Below are positions 17,892 through 26,320 of a DNA stretch of 64,000 nt, one piece after another. Made by a program: the position numbers and the translations under genes. The notes under the pieces are model-generated. The model was not told the origin of the DNA. It ran no database searches and saw only the letters and a list, made by a program, of their open reading frames with translations. Each line of letters begins with the position of its first letter. The stretch's first letter is position 1. Source of the stretch: Glutamicibacter mishrai (GTDB lineage: Bacteria; Actinomycetota; Actinomycetes; Actinomycetales; Micrococcaceae); assembly GCF_012221945.1 (NCBI RefSeq), contig NZ_CP032549.1, positions 1,860,001 to 1,924,000 of the forward strand, written 5' to 3'.

Positions 17892-19865
17892 TTGACCACC
17901 GAGACAACGAGCCCGCTGCGCTACCGAGACGATTCGATTCGTCCCCAGGATGATCTTTACCGGCACAGCAACGGCAAGTGGTTCGAAACCGCCACTATCC
18001 CAGGTGACCAGGGAATCTACGGCTCATTCATGGAGCTTCGCGATCAGGCAGAAGACGCCGTTCACGCGATCATCAAGGAAGCGGTCCAGTCCTACGAATC
18101 CGGTTCGGCCACCGACGGAGCAACCCAGCGTATTGCTCAGCTTTATGGCTCGTTCATGAATGAAGCAGTCATCGAAGAACGCGGTGCGACACCGGTTGCC
18201 GGCTTCTTGGAAGCCATCTCGGATATCCAGAGCACCGACCAGCTGCTCGAGGTCACCGGCTCATTCCACCGCAAGGGCATCAGTGGATTCTTGGATATCG
18301 GTGCCAGCAATGATGCGGGCAATCCAGACCGCAACCTCCTGACTTTCCTGCAGGGCGGACTTGGCCTGCCCGATGAGTCCTACTATCGCGAGGAGCAGTT
18401 CGCTGAAACCCTTGCCGACTATCAGGAGCACCTGAACCGCCTGCTGACCCTGGGCGCCATTGCTGATGCCCAGGCTGCAGCCGCAAGTGTTGTCGACCTC
18501 GAGAAAGCCATCGCCTCACACCACTGGGACCGCGTCAAGGTTCGCGATGCCCAGGCACGCTACAACCTGATGACAGGTGCTGATCTCTTCGAGTTGTTCG
18601 CTGGCCTGAAAACCTGGTTGGCTGGAGCAGGCATTGAAGAGAAGTACTACCAGGAAGTTGTCGTCTGGCAGCCAAGCTACCTGCAGGGCCTCGCGGAGCT
18701 GTTCGAGAGCCAGCCGCTGGAAGCATGGAAGAACTGGCTGCGCGTGCAAGTGCTGCGTTCCTTTGCCCCGTATCTGTCCAGCGATTTCGTCAATGAGAAT
18801 TTCTCCTTCTACTCTGCCAAGCTCGGCGGTGTTGAGCAGATCAAGGACCGCTGGAAGCGTGCCGTCGCCTTCACCGAAGGCGCGGTTGGCGAGGATATCG
18901 GCCAGCTCTACGTCGCCAAGAACTTCTCCGCCGATGCCAAGAGCGCAATGGACGCATTGGTTCAGCGCCTTATCGAGGCCTACCGGATCTCCATCAGCGA
19001 GTTGTCGTGGATGAGCCCTGAAACCATTGAGAAGGCGCTCGAGAAGCTCTCGCAGTTCCGCCCGAAAATCGGCTACCCGAAAGAGTGGATCGATTACTCC
19101 AGCATCACCACCGATCAGCACGACGTCATTGCGAACCTGGCCTCGGCCAATGAATTCGAGTTCCGTCGTGAACTGAAGAAGATCGACGACGGCGTGGACC
19201 GGGAGCTGTGGTTCATGTACCCGCAGACCGTCAACGCCTACTACCACCCGTTGCTGAACGAAATTGCGTTCCCTGCGGCGATCCTCCGCCTGCCATTCTT
19301 CGACGTCAACCGCGACGTTGCTTCCAACTTCGGCGCCATTGGCGCGGTCATCGGCCACGAAATCGGCCACGGATTCGATGACCAGGGCTCGCAGTTCGAC
19401 GGCACCGGCCAGCTGCGCAACTGGTGGACCGATGAGGACCGCGCTTCCTTCGAGAAGCTCACCGGCAAACTGGTAGACCAGTACAACGCGCTCTCGCCCA
19501 CGGAAGCTCCAGATCACAAGGTCAACGGCGCGCTCACCTTGGGCGAGAACATTGGCGACCTGGGCGGCCTGGGCATCGCCTACAAGGCGTACAAGCTCGA
19601 GCTGGCTGCGCGCGGAATCGAAGAGGACGAGGTCATCGATGGCATCACCGGCGACCAGCGCTTCTTCTACGCATGGGCCGAATGCTGGCGCACGCTGATC
19701 CGCCCGGAAACCGCCGTAGTCCGAGTGACCACCGACCCGCACGCGCCAGGTGAATTCCGTTGCAACCAGGTTCCGAAGAACCTCGCTGCCTTCCACGAAG
19801 CCTTCGGCACCAAGCCGGGGGATGGCATGTGGCTGGATCCAGAACAGCGCGTTGAGATCTGGTAA
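17892..19865 (+). CDS. M13 family zinc metallopeptidase (neprilysin/PepO type)
   Basis: A zinc endopeptidase of the neprilysin family that cuts oligopeptides. The 657-aa length fits bacterial PepO/Zmp proteins. The active site is intact: HEIGH at 489-493 gives two zinc ligands and the catalytic Glu, GENIGD at 551-556 gives the third ligand Glu552 and the Asp556 pair, and NEIAFPA (from 456) matches the substrate-binding NxxxFPA. No signal peptide is visible, so it is probably cytoplasmic. The start is TTG 17892, placed by the AGGGGG motif about 10 bases upstream. It lies just after the second rRNA operon and ends in a strong hairpin. Confidence 0.92.
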   Translation: MTTETTSPLRYRDDSIRPQDDLYRHSNGKWFETATIPGDQGIYGSFMELRDQAEDAVHAIIKEAVQSYESGSATDGATQRIAQLYGSFMNEAVIEERGATPVAGFLEAISDIQSTDQLLEVTGSFHRKGISGFLDIGASNDAGNPDRNLLTFLQGGLGLPDESYYREEQFAETLADYQEHLNRLLTLGAIADAQAAAASVVDLEKAIASHHWDRVKVRDAQARYNLMTGADLFELFAGLKTWLAGAGIEEKYYQEVVVWQPSYLQGLAELFESQPLEAWKNWLRVQVLRSFAPYLSSDFVNENFSFYSAKLGGVEQIKDRWKRAVAFTEGAVGEDIGQLYVAKNFSADAKSAMDALVQRLIEAYRISISELSWMSPETIEKALEKLSQFRPKIGYPKEWIDYSSITTDQHDVIANLASANEFEFRRELKKIDDGVDRELWFMYPQTVNAYYHPLLNEIAFPAAILRLPFFDVNRDVASNFGAIGAVIGHEIGHGFDDQGSQFDGTGQLRNWWTDEDRASFEKLTGKLVDQYNALSPTEAPDHKVNGALTLGENIGDLGGLGIAYKAYKLELAARGIEEDEVIDGITGDQRFFYAWAECWRTLIRPETAVVRVTTDPHAPGEFRCNQVPKNLAAFHEAFGTKPGDGMWLDPEQRVEIW

Positions 19866-19881
19866 ACCAGCAGGACGCTAA

Positions 19882-19919
19882 GCCAGGGCACCGGAAAGCC
19901 AGCTTTCCGGTGCCCTGGC
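19882..19919 (+). terminator. Long hairpin after the M13 peptidase gene
   Basis: A 17-bp perfect stem, GCCAGGGCACCGGAAAG (19882-19898) with CTTTCCGGTGCCCTGGC (19903-19919). There is no T-run after it, as is common in high-GC actinobacteria. Confidence 0.75.
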
Positions 19920-20000
19920 CTGTATCTGCCCGGACTTCGGGGTGTAAGTCTGATCATGATGGGCTTTATCCGCGCGCAATGACACGTAGAATGGACTATT

Positions 20001-21515
20001 GTGACTTCCGAAAATAATTCCGCACAGCCCATTGATCCCAACGACCAGCGACAGGTCCGCACTGATAAGCGCAACCAGTTCCTGGCCAAGGGTGAGGAAG
20101 CCTACCCTGTGGGTGTGGCCCGCACCCACTCACTGCTGGAAATCCGCGACAAGTACGCCCACCTCGAAGCCGGCGAAGAAACCGAAGATGTCGTAGGCGT
20201 TGCCGGCCGTATTGTTTTCATGCGCAACACCGGCAAGCTGTGCTTCGCCACCTTGCAGGAGGGCGGCCCCAAGGGCGAGGGCGTGCGCCTTCAGGTAATG
20301 CTGTCGCTGGCCAACGTCGGCGAAGAGCGCCTGGCGCAGTGGAAGTCCCTGGTTGACCTCGGCGACCACGTATTGGTTAGCGGCAAGGTCATCTCTTCGC
20401 GCCGCGGCGAGCTGTCCATCATGGCCGACACCTTCGAAATGGCCTCCAAGGCACTGCGCCCATTGCCAGTGCTGCATGCGGACTTGAACGAGGAAACCCG
20501 CGTCCGCCAGCGCTACGCAGATTTGATCGTGCGCAACGAAGCCCGCGAGATGGTCTACAAGCGTGCCGCTATCGTCCGCGCCGTGCGCAACACCCTGGAG
20601 AACCACAGCTACGTTGAGGTTGAAACCCCAATGCTGCAGCTGGTCCACGGTGGCGCTTCGGCTCGACCATTCAAGACCCACCTGAACGCCTTTGACCAGG
20701 AAATGACCCTGCGCATCGCTACCGAGCTGTACCTCAAGCGCTGTGTTGTCGGCGGCGTGGACCGCGTATTCGAAGTCGGACGCATCTTCCGCAACGAAGG
20801 CGTGGACTCGACCCACTCGCCGGAATTCACCACCCTCGAATGCTACGAGGCCTACGCCGACCAGTACGTGATGGCCGAGCGCATGAAGGAGATCATCCTC
20901 AACGCCGCCGACGCCATTGGCGCAGGCCGTACCATCGAGACCTCTCGAGGCACCGCGAACCTGGACGGCGAATGGCGCTGGTTGAGCGTCTACCCTGGCC
21001 TGTCCGAGGCCGTCGGCTTGGAAATCACCCCGGAAACCGACGCTTCGGTGCTGCGTGAGGTTGCGGCCAAGCACGAAGTGAAGATCGATCCGGCTTGGAG
21101 CGCCCAGAAGCTGGTTATCGAGCTCTTCGGCGAAATCGTCGAGCCTACCTTGATCGACCCGACCTTCGTCTGTGACTACCCGCCGCTGGCTCAGCCTTTG
21201 GCTCGTCCGCACCGTTCGAAGCCAGGGGTTATCGAGGCATGGGACTTGATCATCGGCGGCATGGAGCGCGGTACGGCGTTCTCCGAGCTCATCGACCCTG
21301 TCATTCAGCGCGAACGCCTGACCGAGCAGTCCCTGCTGGCCGCCGGCGGCGATCCTGAGGCAATGCAGCTGGATGAAGACTTCTTGCGTGCCTTGGAATA
21401 CGGTGCCCCGCCAATGGGTGGCATCGGCTTGGGCATCGACCGTTTGGTGATGCTGTTTACCAACGTCGGCATCCGCGAAACCATTCTCTTCCCACTGCTT
21501 AAGCCGGAGGCATAG
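20001..21515 (+). CDS. lysS: Lysyl-tRNA synthetase, class II
   Basis: Charges tRNA-Lys with lysine. The 504-aa protein has an N-terminal OB-fold anticodon domain (about 60-165) and a class II catalytic core. Motif 2 is FRNEG (263-267) followed by STHSPEFT. Motif 3 is GIGLGIDR (474-481). The start is GTG 20001 with a short leader. Downstream, a 55-aa membrane protein gene begins 2 bp after the stop and uses a GGAGG inside the lysS end, so the two are coupled. A tRNA-Lys gene is present in the window at 43496. Confidence 0.96.
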   Translation: MTSENNSAQPIDPNDQRQVRTDKRNQFLAKGEEAYPVGVARTHSLLEIRDKYAHLEAGEETEDVVGVAGRIVFMRNTGKLCFATLQEGGPKGEGVRLQVMLSLANVGEERLAQWKSLVDLGDHVLVSGKVISSRRGELSIMADTFEMASKALRPLPVLHADLNEETRVRQRYADLIVRNEAREMVYKRAAIVRAVRNTLENHSYVEVETPMLQLVHGGASARPFKTHLNAFDQEMTLRIATELYLKRCVVGGVDRVFEVGRIFRNEGVDSTHSPEFTTLECYEAYADQYVMAERMKEIILNAADAIGAGRTIETSRGTANLDGEWRWLSVYPGLSEAVGLEITPETDASVLREVAAKHEVKIDPAWSAQKLVIELFGEIVEPTLIDPTFVCDYPPLAQPLARPHRSKPGVIEAWDLIIGGMERGTAFSELIDPVIQRERLTEQSLLAAGGDPEAMQLDEDFLRALEYGAPPMGGIGLGIDRLVMLFTNVGIRETILFPLLKPEA

Positions 21516-21517
21516 AA

Positions 21518-21685
21518 ATGCCATATATCGAGGCAATTGTTCCGACTATCTGTCTGGCGCTGCTTTTTTGGTACGTGATGAAAGCTATTACAAACGCGGA
21601 CCGAAAAGAACGCCAGGCGGAAGCGGAAGCGGATGCGCTTATTCAAAATCGTCCGGATTCCAATAATCCGGCGAACGAGAATTAG
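21518..21685 (+). CDS. Small single-span membrane protein (55 aa)
   Basis: ATG 21518 lies 2 bp after the lysS stop, with a strong GGAGG at 21506-21510. The protein starts MPYIEAIVPTICLALLFWYV, a single hydrophobic span of about 18 residues, followed by a charged tail KERQAEAEADAL and an Asn-rich end. It resembles small membrane proteins that follow lysS in other Micrococcaceae, as far as I recall, but no function is known. The position and ribosome binding site make it a real gene despite its size. The second half uses AT-richer codons, like the lsr2 gene that follows. Confidence 0.75.
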   Translation: MPYIEAIVPTICLALLFWYVMKAITNADRKERQAEAEADALIQNRPDSNNPANEN

Positions 21686-21708
21686 GCTATTCCTGAAAGA
21701 AGCTTGTG

Positions 21709-21724
21709 AATTCTGATCAGAATT
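21709..21724. promoter_or_regulatory. 16-bp AT-rich perfect palindrome before lsr2
   Basis: AATTCTGATCAGAATT is a perfect palindrome 100 bp before the lsr2 start, inside an AT-rich stretch that also holds GAATTC repeats. It may be an operator or an Lsr2 binding site for self-control; this is inference. Confidence 0.4.
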
Positions 21725-21823
21725 AGAATTCTCAGTCGCTATTTGTATAAGCTTGAACACTGAAAAGGACTGGTGGGTTCAAACCAGATAGTCCAGCACA
21801 TTCAAGCTCGGAGGAATCCTCAG

Positions 21824-22144
21824 ATGGCACGTCAGGTTCAAATTGCCCTGATTGATGATATTGATGGTAGCGAAGCAACCGAATCAATTGCTTTTAGTGT
21901 TGCTGGCCAGCACTTCGAAATTGATTTGAATGATGAGCATGCTGCACAATTCCACGCGGCTATTGAACCGTATGTTGAAGCTGCACGCTCGTCGAAGCAG
22001 ACTGCAACCAGCGAAGCCCCTGCAATTCGTGCTTGGGCAAAAGAGAATAATATTAAGGTCAACGCCCGTGGGCGCCTTAATGCAGAAGTTGTAGATGCCT
22101 ACAACGCTGCAATGCGCAAGGGCGGTCGTAACCGTACGAAGTAA
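21824..22144 (+). CDS. lsr2: Lsr2 nucleoid-associated protein
   Basis: H-NS-like protein of Actinobacteria that binds AT-rich DNA in the minor groove, bridges it and silences foreign genes. The 106-aa length is typical. The N-terminal dimerisation part contains LIDDIDGSEA (9-18); the C-terminal DNA-binding part has RAWAKENNIKVNARGRL with the AT-hook-like RGR at 82-84. The start ATG 21824 has GGAGG about 10 bases upstream; an in-frame codon at 21773 lacks such a site. The gene itself is clearly lower in GC than lysS or clpC. A strong terminator follows. Confidence 0.95.
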   Translation: MARQVQIALIDDIDGSEATESIAFSVAGQHFEIDLNDEHAAQFHAAIEPYVEAARSSKQTATSEAPAIRAWAKENNIKVNARGRLNAEVVDAYNAAMRKGGRNRTK

Positions 22145-22170
22145 TTCCTTCGGTCGCAGATAGACTTCTA

Positions 22171-22206
22171 ATGAGTCGGCACATTCAATGTGCCGACTCA
22201 TTCGTT
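22171..22206 (+). terminator. lsr2 terminator
   Basis: A perfect 14-bp stem, ATGAGTCGGCACAT (22171-22184) with ATGTGCCGACTCAT (22188-22201), 3-nt loop, followed by TCGTTT. Confidence 0.85.
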
Positions 22207-22364
22207 TATAACGGCGACCGTGATATATCCATTTAATTTTGTTGAAGATAATAGTATTTGTGCAACAAGTAAAAATGGCATTTTCACCCTCAGCCCGAGG
22301 CCAAAGATCAGCGGTGAAGCAACTGATCGGGTTATCCCCGTGGCGAACAAGGGCGAATTGCAGG

Positions 22365-22375
22365 CGCTAGATGCG
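22365..22375 (+). promoter_or_regulatory. Candidate ClgR-type operator before clpC
   Basis: CGCTAGATGCG lies 39 bp before the clpC start and resembles the CGCY-N4-GCG core bound by ClgR, the known activator of clp genes in Actinobacteria. Two inner positions deviate from the consensus as I recall it. The rest of 22207-22413 shows nothing else I can name. Confidence 0.3.
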
Positions 22376-22413
22376 TAGCATCGAATTATTGGTAAGCAAG
22401 GAGTGTGCCGAAG

Positions 22414-24927
22414 ATGTTTGAGAGATTTACCGACCGTGCCCGTCGAGTTGTCGTGCTCGCCCAAGAAGAGGCGCGCATGCTCAACCACAATTACATCGGC
22501 ACCGAGCACCTGCTGCTCGGCCTAATCCACGAAGGTGACGGTGTAGCCGCAAAAGCGCTCGAGTCGCTGAATATTTCGCTGGGTGCCGTACGTGAGCAGG
22601 TTCAGGAGATTATCGGCAAGGGCCAGCAGGCGCCTTCCGGTCATATCCCGTTCACTCCTCGCGCCAAGAAAGTCTTGGAATTGTCGCTGCGCGAAGCATT
22701 GCAGCTGGGACATAACTACATTGGGACCGAGCACATCCTGCTCGGCCTGATCCGCGAAGGTGAAGGTGTAGCCGCACAGGTGCTCGTGAAGCTGGGCGCT
22801 GACCTCGGCCGCGTGCGCCAGCAGGTCATCCAGCTGCTCTCGGGCTACCAGGGTGGCAAGGAAACCGCCGCAGCTGGTGTCAGCTCGGGCGGCCAGCAGG
22901 AAGGCACCCCGGCAGGTTCGGCAGTGCTGGACCAGTTCGGCCGCAACCTCACCGCTGCTGCCCGCGAAGGCAAGCTTGATCCGGTGATCGGCCGCGAGCA
23001 CGAGATGGAACGCGTCATGCAGGTCCTCTCGCGCCGTACCAAGAACAACCCTGTTCTCATCGGTGAACCTGGTGTTGGTAAGACCGCCGTCGTAGAGGGC
23101 CTGGCCCAGTCGATCGTTCGCGGTGACGTGCCGGAAACCATCAAGGACAAGCAGCTTTACACCTTGGACCTCGGTTCCCTGGTGGCAGGTTCGCGCTACC
23201 GCGGTGACTTCGAAGAGCGCCTGAAGAAGGTCCTCAAGGAGATCCGCACCCGTGGCGATATCATCCTGTTCATCGACGAGATCCACACCCTGGTGGGTGC
23301 AGGTGCCGCCGAGGGTGCTATCGATGCTGCATCGATCCTCAAGCCTATGTTGGCTCGTGGCGAACTGCAGACCATCGGTGCCACCACCTTGGACGAGTAC
23401 CGCAAGAACATCGAGAAGGACGCTGCGCTCGAGCGCCGCTTCCAGCCGATCCAGGTCAAGGAGCCAACCGTCGAGCTGACCACGCAGATCCTGCGTGGCC
23501 TGCGTGACCGCTACGAGGCACACCACCGCGTGACCATCACCGATGGCGCGCTGCAGGCTGCCGCAACGCTGGCCCACCGCTACATCTCCGATCGCTTCCT
23601 GCCGGACAAGGCAGTGGACCTGATCGATGAAGCCGGCGCCCGCCTGCGCATCCAGCGCATGACCGCACCTCCTGCCCTGAAGGAAATGGACGAGGAGATC
23701 GCGACCGTACGCCTGGAGAAGGAAGCCGCGATCGACGCCCAGGACTTCGAAGGTGCAGCCTCGCTGCGCGACAAGGAGTCCAAGCTCATCGAGGCGCGCA
23801 ACGAAAAGGAAAAGTCGTGGCGCAACGGTGACATGGATGAAGTATCCGAGGTCACCGAAGAACTCATCGCTGAAGTCCTGGCCAACTCCACCGGCATCCC
23901 GGTAGTGAAGCTGACCGAGGAAGAGTCCTCGCGTCTGCTGAACATGGAAGAGGAACTGCACAAGCGCGTTATCGGCCAGGATTCGGCTATCAAGGCCATT
24001 TCCCAGGCGATCCGCCGCACCCGTGCAGGCCTGAAGGATCCAAACCGCCCAGGCGGCTCGTTCATCTTCGCCGGCCCGACCGGTGTGGGTAAGACCGAGC
24101 TGGCCAAGGCGCTGGCAGAGTTCCTCTTCGGCGAAGAAGACGCGCTGATCACCCTGGACATGTCCGAATACTCGGAGAAGCACACCGTTTCCCGCCTGTT
24201 CGGCGCCCCTCCAGGCTACGTCGGCTACGAAGAAGGCGGACAGCTGACCGAAAAGGTCCGTCGTCGTCCATTCTCCGTAGTGCTCTTCGATGAGGTCGAG
24301 AAGGCCCACGCCGACTTGTTCAACTCGCTGCTGCAGATCCTGGAAGACGGCCGTTTGACCGACTCCCAGGGCCGCGTGGTGGACTTCAAGAACACCATCA
24401 TCATCATGACCACCAACCTCGGTACCCGTGACATCTCCAAGGGTGTGATGACCGGCTTCCAGTCGGCCGCGGATACCAAGACCGGTTACGAGCGCATGCA
24501 GGCCAAGGTGCAGGAAGAGCTGCGTCAGCACTTCCGCCCAGAGTTCCTGAACCGTGTTGATGACACCGTGGTCTTCCCTCAGCTGAACCAGGAAGAGATC
24601 GAAGAGATCGTCGACCTGTTCGTTGGCCGCCTGGCCAAGCGCCTGAAGGAACGCGAGATGACCATCGAGCTGACCCAGGCTGCCCGCAGCCTGCTGGCAC
24701 AGCGCGGCTACGACCCAGCTATGGGTGCTCGTCCGCTGCGCCGCACCATCCAGCGCGATATCGAAGATCAGCTTTCCGAGCGGATCCTGTTCGGCCAGAT
24801 CGTCGCCGGACAGAAGGTCACCGTGGATGTCGAAGGCGAGGGAGCGGACCAGAAGTTCGTCTTCCACGCTGAAGGCGGCCAGGGCCAGCTGGAAGGCGAG
24901 CCTGCACCAGCAGCGCTGGAGGGCTAA
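22414..24927 (+). CDS. clpC: ATP-dependent Clp protease ATPase subunit ClpC
   Basis: Hsp100 AAA+ unfoldase that feeds proteins into the ClpP protease. At 837 aa it has the double N-domain repeat (two NYIGTEH segments near 26 and 101). The first AAA module has Walker A GEPGVGKT at 217-224, a UVR-like coiled-coil middle part follows, and the second AAA module has GPTGVGKT at 554-561 and ends in the D2-small domain. ATG 22414 is chosen over GTG 22405 because AAGGAG at 22398-22403 is correctly spaced only for the ATG, and the family begins [11 protein letters not shown]. No clpP gene is in the window. Likely ClgR-controlled. Confidence 0.96.
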   Translation: MFERFTDRARRVVVLAQEEARMLNHNYIGTEHLLLGLIHEGDGVAAKALESLNISLGAVREQVQEIIGKGQQAPSGHIPFTPRAKKVLELSLREALQLGHNYIGTEHILLGLIREGEGVAAQVLVKLGADLGRVRQQVIQLLSGYQGGKETAAAGVSSGGQQEGTPAGSAVLDQFGRNLTAAAREGKLDPVIGREHEMERVMQVLSRRTKNNPVLIGEPGVGKTAVVEGLAQSIVRGDVPETIKDKQLYTLDLGSLVAGSRYRGDFEERLKKVLKEIRTRGDIILFIDEIHTLVGAGAAEGAIDAASILKPMLARGELQTIGATTLDEYRKNIEKDAALERRFQPIQVKEPTVELTTQILRGLRDRYEAHHRVTITDGALQAAATLAHRYISDRFLPDKAVDLIDEAGARLRIQRMTAPPALKEMDEEIATVRLEKEAAIDAQDFEGAASLRDKESKLIEARNEKEKSWRNGDMDEVSEVTEELIAEVLANSTGIPVVKLTEEESSRLLNMEEELHKRVIGQDSAIKAISQAIRRTRAGLKDPNRPGGSFIFAGPTGVGKTELAKALAEFLFGEEDALITLDMSEYSEKHTVSRLFGAPPGYVGYEEGGQLTEKVRRRPFSVVLFDEVEKAHADLFNSLLQILEDGRLTDSQGRVVDFKNTIIIMTTNLGTRDISKGVMTGFQSAADTKTGYERMQAKVQEELRQHFRPEFLNRVDDTVVFPQLNQEEIEEIVDLFVGRLAKRLKEREMTIELTQAARSLLAQRGYDPAMGARPLRRTIQRDIEDQLSERILFGQIVAGQKVTVDVEGEGADQKFVFHAEGGQGQLEGEPAPAALEG

Positions 24928-24945
24928 GCCCGGATAATTACCCAC

Positions 24946-24990
24946 AGCAAGCCGCGGAACCAGATGAAACTGGTTCCGCGGCTTGCTGCT
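24946..24990. terminator. Bidirectional terminator after clpC
   Basis: An 18-bp perfect stem AGCAAGCCGCGGAACCAG (24946-24963) with its complement at 24970-24987, between two convergent genes. Confidence 0.85.
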
Positions 24991-25004
24991 TTAACACCTG
25001 GGAC

Positions 25005-25451
25005 CTAGCGCCCCACGGCCTTGGCGACCAGCTGCGCGATCATTTGCTCATGCTTCTTATCCAACGCGGTGATCGCAAACGAGGTTGGCCAGAGCGTCCC
25101 CTCATCAAGCTGCGCCACATCGTTGAATCCGAAGGTCAGATAACGGGTGTCGAACTTCTTGGCGTCCTGGATAAAGCAAAGGATCTTGCCATCCAGGGCG
25201 TAGGCCGGCATGCCGTACCAGGTCTTGGGCTCCAATTCCGGCGCGGTCTCGGTGATGATCTGATGCAGCTTTTCGGCGAGCACCTTGTCGGTGCCTTGGA
25301 AGGAAGCGATCTTCTCTTCGAGCTCCTTGCGCGCCTGGGCGGCCTTTTCGGCCTTGGTCATGCGCTTCTTCGGTGCACGCACCTCCGCCGCGCGTTCCTT
25401 CATCGCCGCTTTTTCGGCGGCCGAGAAACCTTCCTGATCTGCCTGGCTCAT
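25005..25451 (-). CDS. DUF1801 (YdhG-like) domain protein
   Basis: A 148-aa protein with a charged N-terminal region rich in Lys, Glu and Ala (about 1-50), followed by the DUF1801 domain: ELEPKTWYGMPAYALDGKIL (76-95) and a C-terminal Gly/Phe-rich beta part. The function of this domain is unknown; it has an iron-chaperone/frataxin-like fold in related proteins. The start ATG at 25451 overlaps the stop of the upstream VOC gene (ATGA), so the two are translationally coupled. A longer reading frame up to 25532 exists but would overlap the VOC gene. It is the last gene of the MFS-AraC-VOC-DUF1801 operon. Confidence 0.8.
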   Translation of the reverse strand: MSQADQEGFSAAEKAAMKERAAEVRAPKKRMTKAEKAAQARKELEEKIASFQGTDKVLAEKLHQIITETAPELEPKTWYGMPAYALDGKILCFIQDAKKFDTRYLTFGFNDVAQLDEGTLWPTSFAITALDKKHEQMIAQLVAKAVGR

Positions 25452-25870
25452 TTTTCCTGCCCCTTCATCGCTTGGTTGATTCGGACCATGTTGCCCGACG
25501 GGTCGCGGAAAGCGCAATCGCGGGGTCCCCACGGCTGATCCATGGGCTCCTGCAGCACTTCCGCGCCCGAAGCGCTGAGCGATTCGAACAGCGGATCAAG
25601 GGCATCAACGCTGAGCACCAGCCCGCCCAAGGCGCCCTTGGCCACGAGTTCTGCCAATGACTGGGCATCGGCATCGGAACGTCCGGCACCCGGAGCGGAC
25701 AGCACCAGGTTCAACCCAGGCTGGCCGGGCACCGCAAGACTGACCCAGCGGAATCCCGCATTGGCCACATCGGAGACTACCTCTAGGCCCAGGCCGTCCC
25801 GGTAGAAGCCCAGGGCTTCATCAACATCGAGGACGGTGACTGGAATGTACTGAACTGAAATCTGTGTCAT
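25448..25870 (-). CDS. VOC family (glyoxalase/bleomycin-resistance type) protein
   Basis: A 140-aa protein of the vicinal oxygen chelate fold. Paired beta-alpha-beta-beta-beta units are visible: VLDVDEALGFYRDGLGLEV at the front, and EPMDQPWGPRDCAFRDPSGN in the second half with the usual RDPxGN turn. Substrate is unknown; such proteins are often linked to antibiotic or electrophile resistance but many are not. It lies 48 bp downstream of an AraC-type regulator and overlaps the next gene by 4 bp, so it is part of one operon and probably controlled by that regulator. Confidence 0.85.
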   Translation of the reverse strand: MTQISVQYIPVTVLDVDEALGFYRDGLGLEVVSDVANAGFRWVSLAVPGQPGLNLVLSAPGAGRSDADAQSLAELVAKGALGGLVLSVDALDPLFESLSASGAEVLQEPMDQPWGPRDCAFRDPSGNMVRINQAMKGQEK

Positions 25871-25918
25871 GCCTACAGCTTATGGACGGACGGCTAGTCC
25901 GCGCTTCTTCAAAACTGC

Positions 25919-26317
25919 TCAGAATCTCGAGGGGCGCAATAAGACCTTGGCGATGCACGCCGGGATCTGCTCCGAATCCTCATGTTCGCGCTCCCGATAG
26001 GCGGTTGGCGTCTCGCCCACCACCTCGGTGAAGCGGGTGCTGAACGAGCCCAGGGAACTCCAGCCAACCTGCATGCAGGCATCGGTGACCGAGGCCCCGG
26101 AACGCAAAAGTTGCATGGCCCGCTCGATGCGGCGCGTCAGCAGATAGGAGTACGGCGTCTCCCCGTAAGCACGCTTGAATTCGCGCGAAAAATGGGCGGG
26201 GGACATCAGCGCCTTGCTGGCCATCGCCGGGACATCCAGCGGCTGGCCATAGTGCCGATCGATCAGATCCTTGGCCCTGCGCAGATGCGCCAGGACCTTA
26301 AGCGCCTGGGTATCCAT
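25919..26317 (-). CDS. AraC family transcriptional regulator (DNA-binding domain only)
   Basis: At 132 aa this protein is essentially the double helix-turn-helix of AraC/XylS regulators, with no ligand-binding domain. First HTH: LDVPAMASKALMSPAHFSREFK (from about 27). Second HTH: SVTDACMQVGWSSLGSFSTRF (from about 76), followed by the typical GETPTAYR. Short AraC proteins of this kind are commonly next to VOC and DUF1801 genes. Its start is 3 bp after the stop of the MFS gene upstream, so it is co-transcribed with it. The inducer is unknown. Confidence 0.9.
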   Translation of the reverse strand: MDTQALKVLAHLRRAKDLIDRHYGQPLDVPAMASKALMSPAHFSREFKRAYGETPYSYLLTRRIERAMQLLRSGASVTDACMQVGWSSLGSFSTRFTEVVGETPTAYREREHEDSEQIPACIAKVLLRPSRF

Positions 26318-26320
26318 GGG

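Noticed and set aside
18516..19796. A 426-codon frame antisense to the M13 peptidase gene
   Set aside because: Same codon-bias effect; no ribosome site, no recognisable domain. The antisense frames over lysS (20130-21536), exaC (50384-51739), adhP (51718-52854) and dld (59046-60284) are rejected for the same reason.
22522..24945. An 807-codon open frame antisense to clpC
   Set aside because: High-GC genes with strong third-position bias leave long open frames on the opposite strand. The translation has no family features and the sense gene is certain.
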